From: Candidatus Rokuibacteriota bacterium | Lineage (GTDB): Bacteria; Methylomirabilota; Methylomirabilia; Rokubacteriales; CSP1-6 | Reading direction: 5' to 3' | NCBI GenBank assembly: GCA_016200085.1 | Contig: JACQFL010000050.1 | Location: forward strand, 1-64,000 | DNA length: 64,000 nucleotides | Shown: positions 11,414 through 20,872 of the stretch, piece by piece | How the letters are laid out: each line of letters starts with the position of its first letter | Position numbering within the stretch: the stretch's first letter is position 1 | Program-made: the position numbers and the translations under genes | The notes under the pieces: generated by a model | What the model saw: the letters and a program-made list of their open reading frames with translations, nothing else | Told to the model about the DNA's origin: nothing | The model's database searches: none

Positions 11414-13396
11414 ATGCGGCTCTCGCTCCTGTCGCCGGGCCTGGTGCTCGGCGTGGCGGCGCCCGCGCTCGGCTACGCCGTGGTGGTGCTCCTCGGTCTC
11501 AAGGCGAGCACCGCCGGCCGGCGATGGCGAGCGACGGTCAGCCTGATCGCCGGTCATCTCGCCTGCCTCGGAGTGCTGGCCGCGCTCCTCGCCGCCGCGC
11601 AGCCCGGCGCCTACCTGCACGCCGTGGAGGCGATGCTGCAGGCGGTCACGGTCTCCCCGATGGCGCAGCTCGCGTGCGCGCTCTTGATGGCGCTGCCGCT
11701 GTGGAGCGTGCTCTCGAGCCCGGCGCCCGCGAGCGCCCGCCGCGAGCGCCGCTCGCACCATGCCCTCGACCCCGGCGGGGGCGCCGCTCGCCTGAACGGG
11801 CGCTCCGGCGCGCTCGCCGGGCTGCCGGCGTCGCGCCTCGATCCGGCGCCCGCCCCGCCGCTCGCCGTGGGCGCCGTCCCGACGCCCGCAGCGGCGCCGT
11901 CGGGCGCCGTCGCGGCCGTCACCGGCGCGCCTGTCACCGACGCGCCCGTCACGCCATGGCCGGCCGCCGGGCCGCTGACGGAGGAACCGCCGACGAGCGA
12001 GCCGCTGGACAGCCCGGGGGGCTCGAGGCGCGTCGCCCCGCTGGACGTCGACGAATCGGTCGCCCCGCTGGACGGCGACGAATCGCGCCTGGCCATCACG
12101 TTCGGCCGCGTCCGGAGCCAGCTGCCCGAGAAGGCGTTCGGCTGCCCCCTGGACGAGCTCGGGCCGCGGCTCACGACACCGGGCTGCCTGCTGGTCCCGC
12201 GCGCGCTGGTCGAGTCCCAGCTCCCCGAGGGCCTCGTCACGGTGTCGTGGGCGCTCGTCGCGGACCAGTTCCCGCGGCCGGCCGTTCTGTGGGCGGAGCC
12301 CGAGATCGTCGCGCGGCTCGTCGGCGGCGCGCTCCAGCTTCCGCTCGACGAGGTCGTGGCCCGGTGCTGGGCCACCATCACCGACGGCGCGCTCCCGAGC
12401 GCGAGCGACACCGACCTCACGCCGTTCCCCGATCTGTTCCATCCGGCCGCGCCCTCCGCGGCCGACGACCGGCCGCCGGTCGTGCCGACCCCGCTCGTCA
12501 TCGCCGGCGTCGAGCGAGTGATGAGCGATGCCGAGCAGACCGCCGCCGAGGAGGTCGCGGTCGGCGAGTCCGTGCGCGCCCGCGACGGCGTCGACGCCGC
12601 GGCGGACGACCTCATCCCTGCCGTCGCGCCGGAGGCGGAGCCCTCCCTGCGCCGGGGCGCGGACCTGACCGACGACGTCGCCACGCTGGTCGGCAGGCTC
12701 AGGGACGTCCTCGAGCGGTGGCGCGTCGGCCCTGCCTTCGCGTGGGACGCCTGCGCCGTCGAGGGACGGCCGGTCGTGGCGCTCGCCGGGAACGGGCACG
12801 CGCCCCGCGACCTGGCGCGGGTGGCCGGTCGCCTCGCGCACGTGTTCGAGACCGACACGGCCCTCGGGGCCGTGACCGAGATCGACGTCCGCCGCGCCGG
12901 CGCCACCGTCGTGGTGCTGCGCCCCGACGTCGCGGCCGCGCGGGGCCCGCTCGTCACCGCCAGCGTCAGCGGCCGGGGCACGCTGGCGTTCGCGGAGATG
13001 CTCTGTCGCCGGATCGTCGAAGGCTGCGGTGGCGCGCCGGCGGTCCGGGAGGCCGTCGCCGCGGGCGCCGCGCCGGCCATGACGGATCGCCTCGTGCGCA
13101 GGGCGGCGGGTCCGCCCGTGCGCGTGATCGCGCCGGCCGGCCGCGACGCGGACGACGTCGCCGCGGCGGCCCAGAGGCTCTTCGCCCTCGTCGAGGCGAC
13201 GGCGCTCGAGAGCGAGGAGGACGGCGCGGACGAGGTCAGCGCGCGCCTGGCCGGTGACGTGCGGCTCACGGTCAGGCCGCTGGACGACGGCGGCGCGGCG
13301 GGGGCGCTGCTGGCGCTGCTGTCCCCGGCGGGACTGCCGCGCGGTCAAGGGCGGCGGTGGCTCGCGCGCGTCACGCCGGCGGGGCCCGGGGCCTGA
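11414..13396 (+). CDS. Membrane protein of unknown function next to mglA
   Basis: A 660-residue protein I cannot assign. The first 100 residues hold about three membrane segments (LVLGVAAPALGYAVVVLLG; a second near 45-65; a third near 85-100). A Pro/Ala/Thr-rich linker follows, then a globular block near 230-320 (EKAFGCPLDELGPRL, GCLLVPRALVESQLP). Residues about 415-640 contain two alpha/beta stretches that could be diverged Roadblock-like domains. It starts one base after the receiver-Roadblock gene and ends two bases before mglA, so a role in that switch, for example as a membrane anchor, is likely but unproven. Confidence 0.6.
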   Translation: MRLSLLSPGLVLGVAAPALGYAVVVLLGLKASTAGRRWRATVSLIAGHLACLGVLAALLAAAQPGAYLHAVEAMLQAVTVSPMAQLACALLMALPLWSVLSSPAPASARRERRSHHALDPGGGAARLNGRSGALAGLPASRLDPAPAPPLAVGAVPTPAAAPSGAVAAVTGAPVTDAPVTPWPAAGPLTEEPPTSEPLDSPGGSRRVAPLDVDESVAPLDGDESRLAITFGRVRSQLPEKAFGCPLDELGPRLTTPGCLLVPRALVESQLPEGLVTVSWALVADQFPRPAVLWAEPEIVARLVGGALQLPLDEVVARCWATITDGALPSASDTDLTPFPDLFHPAAPSAADDRPPVVPTPLVIAGVERVMSDAEQTAAEEVAVGESVRARDGVDAAADDLIPAVAPEAEPSLRRGADLTDDVATLVGRLRDVLERWRVGPAFAWDACAVEGRPVVALAGNGHAPRDLARVAGRLAHVFETDTALGAVTEIDVRRAGATVVVLRPDVAAARGPLVTASVSGRGTLAFAEMLCRRIVEGCGGAPAVREAVAAGAAPAMTDRLVRRAAGPPVRVIAPAGRDADDVAAAAQRLFALVEATALESEEDGADEVSARLAGDVRLTVRPLDDGGAAGALLALLSPAGLPRGQGRRWLARVTPAGPGA

Positions 13397-13398
13397 CG

Positions 13399-14010
13399 AT
13401 GTCCGTCATCAACTACGCCGCGAAGACCGTGAACTTCAAGATCGTCTACTACGGCCCGGGCGTCGCCGGCAAGACGACCAACCTGCAGCTCCTCCACCGC
13501 CGGCTGCCGGAGGAGTCGCGCGGCGAGATGGTCACGCTGAACACCGGTGACGACCGCACGCTGTTCTTCGACTTCCTGCCCGTCTCCGCGCTCGACGTGC
13601 GCGGCTTCGCCACGCGGTTCCAGCTGTACACGGTTCCCGGCCAGCCGTACTACAACATGACGCGCAAGCTGGTGCTCCGGGGCCTCGACGGCGTCGTGTT
13701 CGTGGCCGACTCCCAGTGGGCCCGCGCGCACGACGCGGTGGCCAGCTTCCGGAACCTCGAGGAGAACCTGCGCCAGTACGGCGTGGACCTCGACCGGCTG
13801 CCCTGCGTGCTGCAGTACAACAAGCGCGACCTGCCCGGGGTGGCGCCGCGCGAGTATCTCGACTTCCTCCTCAATCGCCGGCGGGCGCCCATGCCCGCGT
13901 TCGAGGCGGTGGCCACGACGGGCGCCGGCGTGTTCGAGACGCTGAACCGCATCGCGCGGATGGTGCTGGCCGCGGAGTTCGGCGCCGACCCCCGCGCCGG
14001 GGCGGCGTGA
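13399..14010 (+). CDS. mglA: MglA-family Ras-like GTPase
   Basis: A 203-residue small GTPase. The P-loop GPGVAGKT is at 19-26. The Walker B region reads TVPGQ with T78, as in MglA, where Ras has D-x-x-G. N141-K-R-D144 is the guanine-specificity motif. MglA sets front-rear polarity and recruits motility machines in gliding and twitching bacteria and is reset by Roadblock MglB. The ATG at 13399 is chosen because homology starts there (MSVINYAAKTVNFKIVYYG). The stop overlaps the GTG of the prepilin peptidase, which joins the polarity module to the pilus genes. Confidence 0.96.
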   Translation: MSVINYAAKTVNFKIVYYGPGVAGKTTNLQLLHRRLPEESRGEMVTLNTGDDRTLFFDFLPVSALDVRGFATRFQLYTVPGQPYYNMTRKLVLRGLDGVVFVADSQWARAHDAVASFRNLEENLRQYGVDLDRLPCVLQYNKRDLPGVAPREYLDFLLNRRRAPMPAFEAVATTGAGVFETLNRIARMVLAAEFGADPRAGAA

Positions 14011-14570
14011 GCGGCGCGACCGCCCTCCGGGTCCCGCTCGCGGAGGTGGCCGCCGAGGCGCGCCGGCCCGCCGCGGCGGCGGCGACGCTGGCGCTCGCCG
14101 CCGGGCTCTGCCTGGTCGCCCTCGGCCGGCGCGGCCCGACGACGGAGACCTGGGCGCTGGCGCCCCTGCTCCTCGCGCTGGCGTGGATCGTCGTCCTCGA
14201 CGTCCGCCGCCGCGTCATTCCCGACGTGGTGACGCTGCCGGCGCTGGCGTACGCGCTCGCGCGCTCGCTCTTGCTGGATACGCCCGCCCTCGGTGCGGCC
14301 CTGCTGGGCGCGGGCCTCGCCGGCGGCGGCACGCTCCTGGTCGTGGTCCTCGCCCGCGGCGGCCTCGGCGGCGGGGACGCCAAGCTCATGGCGCTCCTGG
14401 GCGCCGCCGTCGGCTGGCGGCACGCGCTGCTCGCGCTCGCGCTGTCGCAGGTGGCGGCCGCGGCGGTGGTCATCGCGCTGATGCTCGTGCACCGGCGCGT
14501 CGTTCGAGGGCCGGTGCCCGTCGGCGCGCTCATCGCGCTCGCGGGGGCGTCGATCCTCGCGCGCGGCTGA
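14007..14570 (+). CDS. tadV: Prepilin peptidase, TadV/CpaA type (A24)
   Basis: A 187-residue polytopic membrane aspartyl protease that would cut the Flp prepilin and the TadE-like pseudopilins. Catalytic aspartates are seen in LDVRRRVIPD and in GGGDAKLMA (the GxGD motif). It lacks the N-terminal methyltransferase domain of PilD-type enzymes, as expected for Tad systems. Start is a GTG overlapping the mglA stop. Confidence 0.88.
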   Translation: MSGATALRVPLAEVAAEARRPAAAAATLALAAGLCLVALGRRGPTTETWALAPLLLALAWIVVLDVRRRVIPDVVTLPALAYALARSLLLDTPALGAALLGAGLAGGGTLLVVVLARGGLGGGDAKLMALLGAAVGWRHALLALALSQVAAAAVVIALMLVHRRVVRGPVPVGALIALAGASILARG

Positions 14571-14725
14571 TCCGGCGATTTCCCGGGCGGCGCGGCGCGT
14601 GCCGTGTTGACGCCCGCTGACAACCTGGCCGGGACGGGATGGCACGCGCGGCGCGCGCCGCGCGGCGAATCGCGTGAATCGCGCGTCGCCGACGCTGGTA
14701 CCGGACTTGCTCGTGCTGCCCGGAT

Positions 14726-15949
14726 GTGCCGAGTATTCTTCGGACGGTGATCGTCGAGCCCGATGGCGCGGCGCGCGCGATCATCGGGCAGCTGCTCGAA
14801 GGCGTGTCCGCGGTCGCGGTCGGCGACTTCGCCGGCGTGGCCGAGGCGCTGATCGAGGCGCCGCTGCGCCGGGCGGACGTCGTCGTCGTCCGGATCGGAG
14901 CCGCCGCCGACGAGCAGCGCGCGCTGCGCGCCGTCGAGCTGCTCGCGCGCACCCTCCCCGACATCTCGATCGTGGCCGTCGACGCGCACTTCTCGGCCGA
15001 CACCGTGATCGGGATGGTGCGGGCCGGCGCCGTCGAGGTCCTCCACTGGCCGCTCGATCCCGACGAGCTGCGGGAGGCCTTCGAGACCGTGCGGCGCGCC
15101 CGCCGGCGCGCGCCGCCCACGCGCCCCGCCGGCGAGCTGCTCTCGGTCTTCTCGGCCAAGGGCGGCCTCGGCGCGACGACGATCGCCACGAACACCGCCG
15201 TGCTCCTCGGCGAGCACAAGCCCGGAGGCACCGTCCTCGTCGAGCTCAACGGCCGGCCCTCCGACGCGGCCACCCTGCTCAACGTGCGCGTCACCTACTC
15301 GGTGCTCGACGCGTTTCGCAACCTCGACCGCCTGGACGAGTCCTTCCTGCGCGGGCTCATCGTCCGGCACGACAGCGGGCTCTGGGTCCTGCCCGGGCCG
15401 CTCGGCTTCGAGCCCTTCCCCGCCGGCGCGGACGACGTGCGCCACGCCCTCGGCGTCGTGCGCTCGCACTTCGACCACGTGGTCCTCGACCTGCGCCACG
15501 AGCCCGACGAGCCGACGCTGGCCGCCCTCGCGGCCTCCGACGCCGTGCTGTTCCTCACCAGCCTGGACGTGGCCGCCCTCCGGGCCTCCGCCGCGGCGCT
15601 GGCGGTCATGCGCGACGCGCGGGTGGACCTCGCGCCGGTGCGCGTGGTCGTCGTGCGCGCGGGCACGCCGGAGGACGTCACGCTGGCGCAGGCGGAGGAC
15701 ACGCTGAACGCCCGGATCGTCGCGAGCGTCGCCCACGACCACGCCGCGGTGACGGCGGCCGTCAACAGCGGCGTGCCCTTGGTCAGCGCCGCGCCGCGCT
15801 CGCGGTTCACGCGCAGCCTGCGCGAGCTCGTCGCCGCCCTGGGACAGACGGGCGCCGCGGCGGACGCGCCGGCCCGGCGGAGCCCCGCCGGCCGGCTGCG
15901 ACACGCGCTGTTCGGCCGCACGGCCGGAGCCGAAGCCCGCTCGGGCTGA
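14726..15949 (+). CDS. tadZ: TadZ/CpaE-like localisation ATPase
   Basis: A 407-residue protein with a degenerate receiver-like N-terminal domain (about 1-120) and a MinD/ParA-like ATPase domain. The deviant Walker A is AKGGLGATTIA, and the A' motif is in HVVLDLRHEP. TadZ/CpaE places the Tad machine at the cell pole. The GTG at 14726 is the first in-frame start; another GTG lies at 14747. It follows a 155-bp gap, the largest within the run, so a promoter may lie there. Having both MglA and TadZ gives this locus two potential polarity determinants. Confidence 0.88.
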   Translation: MPSILRTVIVEPDGAARAIIGQLLEGVSAVAVGDFAGVAEALIEAPLRRADVVVVRIGAAADEQRALRAVELLARTLPDISIVAVDAHFSADTVIGMVRAGAVEVLHWPLDPDELREAFETVRRARRRAPPTRPAGELLSVFSAKGGLGATTIATNTAVLLGEHKPGGTVLVELNGRPSDAATLLNVRVTYSVLDAFRNLDRLDESFLRGLIVRHDSGLWVLPGPLGFEPFPAGADDVRHALGVVRSHFDHVVLDLRHEPDEPTLAALAASDAVLFLTSLDVAALRASAAALAVMRDARVDLAPVRVVVVRAGTPEDVTLAQAEDTLNARIVASVAHDHAAVTAAVNSGVPLVSAAPRSRFTRSLRELVAALGQTGAAADAPARRSPAGRLRHALFGRTAGAEARSG

Positions 15950-16015
15950 GGAGGTGAGAGATCCGGCGGAGCGGATGACGTCACGCGGAAGACCGAAACC
16001 TGAAAGGAGACGGGT

Positions 16016-16207
16016 ATGACCAAGCTGATGACAGCCCTGAGAGACGAGAGCGGGATCGAGACCCTGGAGTGGATCGCGGTCGGCGTGCTGATCCTCATCG
16101 TCGCCTTCGCGATCTATCCCGGCGCGCTGCAGGGCGCGCTGAACACCGTGGTGGGCAACGTCGGCAACGCGCTCACGACCCAGTCCCAGAACCTGGGCGG
16201 CAGCTGA
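16016..16207 (+). CDS. flp: Flp-type major pilin
   Basis: A 63-residue Flp/Fap prepilin. The leader ends in DESG, cleavage would leave IETLEWIAVGVLILIV, and glutamate is at +5, with tryptophan at +6 where Flp pilins usually have tyrosine. A single hydrophobic helix is followed by a short polar tail. A strong Shine-Dalgarno (AAAGGAGA) precedes the ATG, the best in the operon, which fits a highly expressed structural subunit. The TadV-type peptidase at 14007 would process it. Confidence 0.92.
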   Translation: MTKLMTALRDESGIETLEWIAVGVLILIVAFAIYPGALQGALNTVVGNVGNALTTQSQNLGGS

Positions 16208-16265
16208 TCCGACGGGCTGAGCGGGGGGTCCGCGCGCCGGACCCCCCGCGCCGACGTGAGGCACG

Positions 16266-16760
16266 GTGAGAACGCGTTTCCGAATCGCGTTGTCGAGGAG
16301 CGCCACGGCGCAGCATGGGCGCTCCGAGCGTTGGGGGGGTTGGGGGGCGCTCGGAGCCCCCCATGGAGTCAGTCGCGGGTCGGCGCTCCTGGAGTTCACC
16401 GCGCTCCTGCCCGTCTTCGCCCTGATGCTCATGGTGACGCTCGAGCTGAGCCGGGCGTGGTTCGCCCTGAACATCGTGACGTCGGCGGCCCGCGAGGGCG
16501 CGCGCGCCGGCTCCGTCGTCGCGTCCGGCTCGGTCGCCGCCACGGCGACGTCGCGGATCGATCAGGTGCTCGGCGCCGCGGGGACGGCGTGCGCGAACGG
16601 TACCTGCACGGTGATCTGCTCGCCCTCGCCCTGTCAGGCGGATTCCCAGGTGCAGGTGAGCGTGACGATCCCGTTCCGGACCGTCGTGCCGCTGATCCTG
16701 CCCGCGCTCAGCTCGATCAACGTCGTGCAGACCGCGCGCATGCGGTGGGAAGGCCCCTGA
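16266..16760 (+). CDS. tadE: TadE-like pseudopilin
   Basis: A 164-residue TadE-family minor pilin. The core begins SRGSALLEFTALLPVFALML, with the pilin-like glutamate and membrane helix, followed by a small extracytoplasmic domain containing four cysteines. The N-terminal 40 residues are atypical because the gene start overlaps dispersed repeat copy B. The only in-frame starts are GTG 16266 and TTG 16290; the ATGs at 16315 and 16363 are out of frame. Confidence 0.82.
   Translation: MRTRFRIALSRSATAQHGRSERWGGWGALGAPHGVSRGSALLEFTALLPVFALMLMVTLELSRAWFALNIVTSAAREGARAGSVVASGSVAATATSRIDQVLGAAGTACANGTCTVICSPSPCQADSQVQVSVTIPFRTVVPLILPALSSINVVQTARMRWEGP
16293..16363 (+). repeat. Dispersed structured repeat, copy B (inside tadE)
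   Basis: It shares TCGAGGAGCGCCACG and GCTCCGAGCGTTGGGGG with the other copies. GCTCCGAGCG and CGCTCGGAGC form a perfect 10-bp inverted repeat. The alternative pairing TGGGGGGC/GCCCCCCA uses part of the same bases, so two folds compete. Confidence 0.8.
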
Positions 16761-16769
16761 GGAGCGCCC

Positions 16770-17648
16770 GTGACACGCCGGTTCATCGCCATCCTCGTCT
16801 TCGCGACCGCGGCGGGGCTCCTCGCCAGCGTCGTGGTCTATCGCGTCGTCGTGAACTACCAGACGGCCGCCGCCGATCTCGAGCAGAACAGCGAGGACGT
16901 CGTCGTGGCGGCCCTGAACATGGGGTTCGCCGAGAAGATCGGCCCCGCGCACGTCCGGCTGATGCGATGGCCGAAGAGCGCGATGCCGGCCGGCGCCGTG
17001 CGGCGGCTCGCCGATGCCCAGGGACGGATCGTGCGCACCTCGCTCGTGGCCGGCGAGCCGCTGCTCGAGGCGAAGCTCGCCCCCGAGATGGCGGGCCGCG
17101 GCGGGCTGATGCCGATGCTCGTCCCCGAGGGACAGCGCGCGGTCACCATCAAGGTCGACGACGCGGTCAAGGAGTCGGGGTTCATCCTGCCCAACAGCCA
17201 CGTGGACGTCGTGGTCAGCATGGCCAGGACGCCCGGCGCGGGCGAGCGCGTGGCCAAGCTCATCCTGCAGGACGTCGTCGTGCTCGCGGCGGGGCAGACG
17301 GTCGAGATGCGGGACAACAAGCCGGTCTCCGTGACCACGGTGACGCTGGCCTTGACGCCCGAGCAGACCGAGCGGCTGGTCCTCGCCCAGACCGACGGAC
17401 GGCTGACCCTGACCACCCGCAACCTCGGCGACAAGCAGCTCGTCCGCACCCCCGGGGCCACGCCCGCCTCGCTGCTCGCCGACGGCGCGCCGGCGCCGGT
17501 CGCCGCCGCGCCGCTCCGGGCGGTCGCGGCGCCGCCGCGCGCCGAGAGCTACGTGGTCACGGTCCTCCGCTCCGGCAAGCCCAGCCAGCAGATGCTGGTC
17601 CGGGACGGGGCGCAGGACCAGTGGATGGACGTCGATCCCCACAAGTGA
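16770..17648 (+). CDS. cpaB: CpaB/RcpC pilus assembly protein
   Basis: A 292-residue Tad assembly protein with an N-terminal membrane anchor (FIAILVFATAAGLLASVVVY), a SAF domain (MPAGAVRRL through EPLLEAKLAPE) and the RcpC-type domain (VPEGQRAVTIKVDD, GFILPNSHVDVVVS). CpaB is thought to stabilise the secretin in the periplasm. GTG start, nine bases after tadE. Confidence 0.93.
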   Translation: MTRRFIAILVFATAAGLLASVVVYRVVVNYQTAAADLEQNSEDVVVAALNMGFAEKIGPAHVRLMRWPKSAMPAGAVRRLADAQGRIVRTSLVAGEPLLEAKLAPEMAGRGGLMPMLVPEGQRAVTIKVDDAVKESGFILPNSHVDVVVSMARTPGAGERVAKLILQDVVVLAAGQTVEMRDNKPVSVTTVTLALTPEQTERLVLAQTDGRLTLTTRNLGDKQLVRTPGATPASLLADGAPAPVAAAPLRAVAAPPRAESYVVTVLRSGKPSQQMLVRDGAQDQWMDVDPHK

Positions 17649-17670
17649 GGGACGCGGAGGAGATCCGGGC

Positions 17671-18120
17671 ATGGGACGATTCGCGACGGGCTGGGTGACG
17701 ATCGCGCTCGCGGCGGTGACCGGCATCGCCGGCGCGCAGACGCCGCTGCGCTTCCACGTGGGCGTCGACAGGTCGCGGATCCTGGAGCTCGAGGAGCCGA
17801 TGACGAAGGTCGCGATCACCACGCCCGCCATCGCGGACGTGTCGGTCCTCTCGCCGACCTCGTTGCTGGTGAACGGCAAGTCCGCCGGCGTCACCTCGCT
17901 GCTCGTGTTCGGCCGGAGCCGCCCGGCGCGCGCCTTCGACCTGGTGGTGCAGCCCGGCCCGCTGGTGGAGCCCGGCGCGCCGCCGCCCGACGTCGAGGCC
18001 CACGGCGTGCAGGTCCAGCGCGGCGACAAGATCACCGTCCAGGTCTTCGTGCGCGACCGCGCGCGCGCCTGGCTGGAGCTCGGCGCGGGCCGGCCGCCGG
18101 CGGAGGCGACGAAGCGGTGA
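17671..18120 (+). CDS. Stand-alone secretin N-domain protein
   Basis: A 149-residue exported protein (signal ending GIAGAQT) consisting only of the pilus/secretin N-terminal domain. Its [19 protein letters not shown] and [16 protein letters not shown] match [19 protein letters not shown] and [16 protein letters not shown] in the full secretin that starts at its stop codon, so it is a tandem partial paralogue. It lacks the beta-barrel secretin domain. It could cap or seed the secretin ring, or form a mixed N-ring. Confidence 0.8.
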   Translation: MGRFATGWVTIALAAVTGIAGAQTPLRFHVGVDRSRILELEEPMTKVAITTPAIADVSVLSPTSLLVNGKSAGVTSLLVFGRSRPARAFDLVVQPGPLVEPGAPPPDVEAHGVQVQRGDKITVQVFVRDRARAWLELGAGRPPAEATKR

Positions 18121-19529
18121 CGGTGGCCGGGCGCGCCGCCGCCGTCGCGATTGCGCTGGCCCTCCTGGCGGCGGCCGCCGGGCCGGCCGTCGCGCAGCCG
18201 GCGGCGGCCGGGGGCGTCATCCGCCTCGACGTCACCATCGGCAAGTCCCAGGTGGTCGACCTCAAGGAGCCGTTCACGCGGGTCTCGGTCACGAGCCCCG
18301 CCATCGCCGACGTGTTCGTGGTGACGCCCAACCAGATCCTCATCAACGGCAAGGCGGTCGGCGTCACCTCGCTGGTCGTCTTCTATCCCGAGCGCACGGT
18401 CTTCTTCGACCTGACCGTGACCACCGACGTGGGCCTGCTCCAGGAGCGGCTCAGGCAGGTGGCGCCGCGCGACGAGATCCACGTCTACCCGGCGGGGGAG
18501 GCCATCATCCTCACCGGCGCGGTCTCCAGCTCCGCCGTCGCCGCCGCCGCCGCCGAGGTGGCGGCCACGGTGGCCCCGAAGGGCAGGGTCGTGAACCTCA
18601 TCACCCTGACCGACGTGAAGCCGCAGCAGGTGCTCCTGCAGGTGCACGTCGCCGAGGTGGCGCGCTCGGCCCTGCGCGAGCTGGGGCTCAGCATCCGCGC
18701 CCTCGGCGGCAACACCCTGATCGGCGCCGCGATGGCCGGCAATCCCTTCACCGCGGCCCTCGGGGCCCTCGGTCCCACCATCCTCGGCCCGGCGAGCCAG
18801 TCGCAGCAGTTCACGCCGGACTTCAACTTCGACGGCGCGCACATCTTCCTGTCCGACGCCAACCGCAACTACTCCGGGCTCGTGCACGCTCTGGCCGAGC
18901 GCAACCTGCTGCGCACGCTGGCCAAGCCGAACCTCGTCACCCAGAGTGGCAAGGAGGCCAAGTTCCTCTCGGGCGGCGAGTTCCCGTTCCCCGTCGCGCA
19001 GCAGAACAACACGCTCTCCGTGGAGTTCAAGGAGTTCGGGGTGGGGCTGATCTTCACGCCCGTGGTGGTGGACGGCGACACCATCAACCTGCGGATCCTG
19101 CCCCAGGTCTCGAGCCTCGACTTCTCGCAAGGCCTGATCTCGGCCGGCTTCAAGATCCCGGTGATCCGGAAGAACCAGGCGTTCACCACCGTCAGCCTCC
19201 GGGACGGCGAGTCCTTCGCCATCGCCGGCCTGATCAACAACGAGGTGCGGCAGGCGGTGGACAAGGTCCCGCTGCTCGGCGACATCCCCATCCTCGGGGC
19301 CCTGTTCCGCAGCACCCGGTTCCAGAACAACGAGACCGAGCTCGTCTTCCTCGTCACCGTCAAGCTCGTGAAGCCGGCCCCGGCGGGCGCCGCGGCCGCG
19401 CCCGATCCCGCCGCGCTCATGGAGCTGCGGGAGGCCGAGAAGAAAGAGTTCACGCTCGTGCCCGGCGTGCCCGGCGTCGGCGAGGTCGTGGACCGGCCCT
19501 TCGGGACGAGCAACCTGCCGGAGCCATGA
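18117..19529 (+). CDS. cpaC: Tad secretin CpaC/RcpA
   Basis: A 470-residue outer-membrane secretin: signal peptide to about residue 27 (AVAQPAAA), a secretin N-domain, a BON-like segment ([18 protein letters not shown]), then the type II/III secretin domain ending in the family signature [14 protein letters not shown]. It forms the gated channel for the Flp pilus. The GTG start overlaps the stop of the stand-alone N-domain gene. Confidence 0.95.
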   Translation: MTVAGRAAAVAIALALLAAAAGPAVAQPAAAGGVIRLDVTIGKSQVVDLKEPFTRVSVTSPAIADVFVVTPNQILINGKAVGVTSLVVFYPERTVFFDLTVTTDVGLLQERLRQVAPRDEIHVYPAGEAIILTGAVSSSAVAAAAAEVAATVAPKGRVVNLITLTDVKPQQVLLQVHVAEVARSALRELGLSIRALGGNTLIGAAMAGNPFTAALGALGPTILGPASQSQQFTPDFNFDGAHIFLSDANRNYSGLVHALAERNLLRTLAKPNLVTQSGKEAKFLSGGEFPFPVAQQNNTLSVEFKEFGVGLIFTPVVVDGDTINLRILPQVSSLDFSQGLISAGFKIPVIRKNQAFTTVSLRDGESFAIAGLINNEVRQAVDKVPLLGDIPILGALFRSTRFQNNETELVFLVTVKLVKPAPAGAAAAPDPAALMELREAEKKEFTLVPGVPGVGEVVDRPFGTSNLPEP

Positions 19530-20872
19530 CGAGCGGGCCACCGCGGACCGAGCCCGCGGCCGGCGCGCGTCCCGGCGCCCGGCTGCGCGGGCACGCCGGC
19601 CACGCCGAGCTCAAGACACGCATCCACCGGCAGCTCATCGAGCGCCTGGACCTCTCCAAGGTGGGCGCGGTCCGGCCGGAAGCGCTGCGCCTGCAGATCG
19701 GGCGGATCGTCGAGGAGATGCTGGTCGGCGACGACACGCCGCTCACGCGCCACGAGCGCGAGCAGATCATCGTCGAGATCCAGCACGAGACCTTCGGGCT
19801 GGGGCCGCTGCAGCCCCTCATGCAGGACCCGACGGTGTCGGACATCCTGGTCAACGGCGCCGCCGCCGTCTTCGTCGAGCGCCGCGGCAAGCTGGAGCGC
19901 ACGAGCGTCCGGTTCCGGGACGACGCGCACCTGCTGCAGATCATCGAGCGCATCGTCTCCGCGGTGGGCCGGCGGGTCGACGAGTCGTCGCCGATGGTCG
20001 ACGCCCGCCTCGCCGACGGTTCCCGCGTCAACGCCATCATCCCGCCGCTGGCGCTCGACGGGCCGGTGCTCTCGATCCGCCGCTTCGCCGTCGATCCACT
20101 GAAGATGGACGACCTCCTGCGCCTGCGCACGCTGACCCCGGCGCTGGCCGAGTTCGTGGCCGGCGCGGTGCGGGCCCGCCTCAACGTGCTCGTCTCGGGC
20201 GGTACCGGCGCGGGCAAGACCACGCTGCTCAACGTGCTCTCCAACGCCATCCCCGCCACCGAGCGCATCGTCACCATCGAGGACTCCGCCGAGCTGCAGC
20301 TGCAGCAGGAGCACGTCGTCCGCCTGGAGACGCGGCCGGCCAACGTGGAGGGCGTGGGCGCGGTCGTCCAGCGCGACCTGGTGCGCAACGCGCTCCGGAT
20401 GCGCCCCGACCGGATCGTGGTCGGCGAGGTGCGCGGTGCCGAGGTGCTGGACATGCTCCAGGCCATGAACACCGGCCACGACGGCTCGCTCTCCACCGTC
20501 CACGCGAACGCCTCGCGGGACGCGCTGTCGCGGGTCGAGACCATGGTCCTGATGGCGGGCGTCGCGCTGCCGATCCGCGCGCTGCGAGACTACATCGCCT
20601 CGGCCCTGGACATGATCGTCCACGTCGCGCGGCTGAGCGACGGCACCCGGAAGATCGTCCGGGTGACCGAGATCGCGGGCATGGAGGAAGACGTCATCAC
20701 CACCCAGGACATCTTCGTGTTCGAGCAGCAGGGCATCGACCGCGACGGCCGCGTGGTCGGCTTCCATCGCGCCACCGGCGTCCGTCCCAAGTTCAGCGAC
20801 CGCCTCGGCCGCGCCGGCATCCAGCTGGGCGACCAGCTCTTCGACCCGTCGCGGCGGCAGGCCTCCGTCTGA
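19526..20872 (+). CDS. tadA: Tad pilus ATPase TadA/CpaF
   Basis: A 448-residue secretion ATPase of the VirB11/GspE superfamily that powers pilus assembly and, in Tad systems, probably retraction. Walker A is [13 protein letters not shown] (about 226); the His box region reads [20 protein letters not shown]. There is no separate PilT-like ATPase in the locus. The start overlaps the secretin stop, and its own stop overlaps tadB by one base. Confidence 0.96.
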   Translation: MTSGPPRTEPAAGARPGARLRGHAGHAELKTRIHRQLIERLDLSKVGAVRPEALRLQIGRIVEEMLVGDDTPLTRHEREQIIVEIQHETFGLGPLQPLMQDPTVSDILVNGAAAVFVERRGKLERTSVRFRDDAHLLQIIERIVSAVGRRVDESSPMVDARLADGSRVNAIIPPLALDGPVLSIRRFAVDPLKMDDLLRLRTLTPALAEFVAGAVRARLNVLVSGGTGAGKTTLLNVLSNAIPATERIVTIEDSAELQLQQEHVVRLETRPANVEGVGAVVQRDLVRNALRMRPDRIVVGEVRGAEVLDMLQAMNTGHDGSLSTVHANASRDALSRVETMVLMAGVALPIRALRDYIASALDMIVHVARLSDGTRKIVRVTEIAGMEEDVITTQDIFVFEQQGIDRDGRVVGFHRATGVRPKFSDRLGRAGIQLGDQLFDPSRRQASV

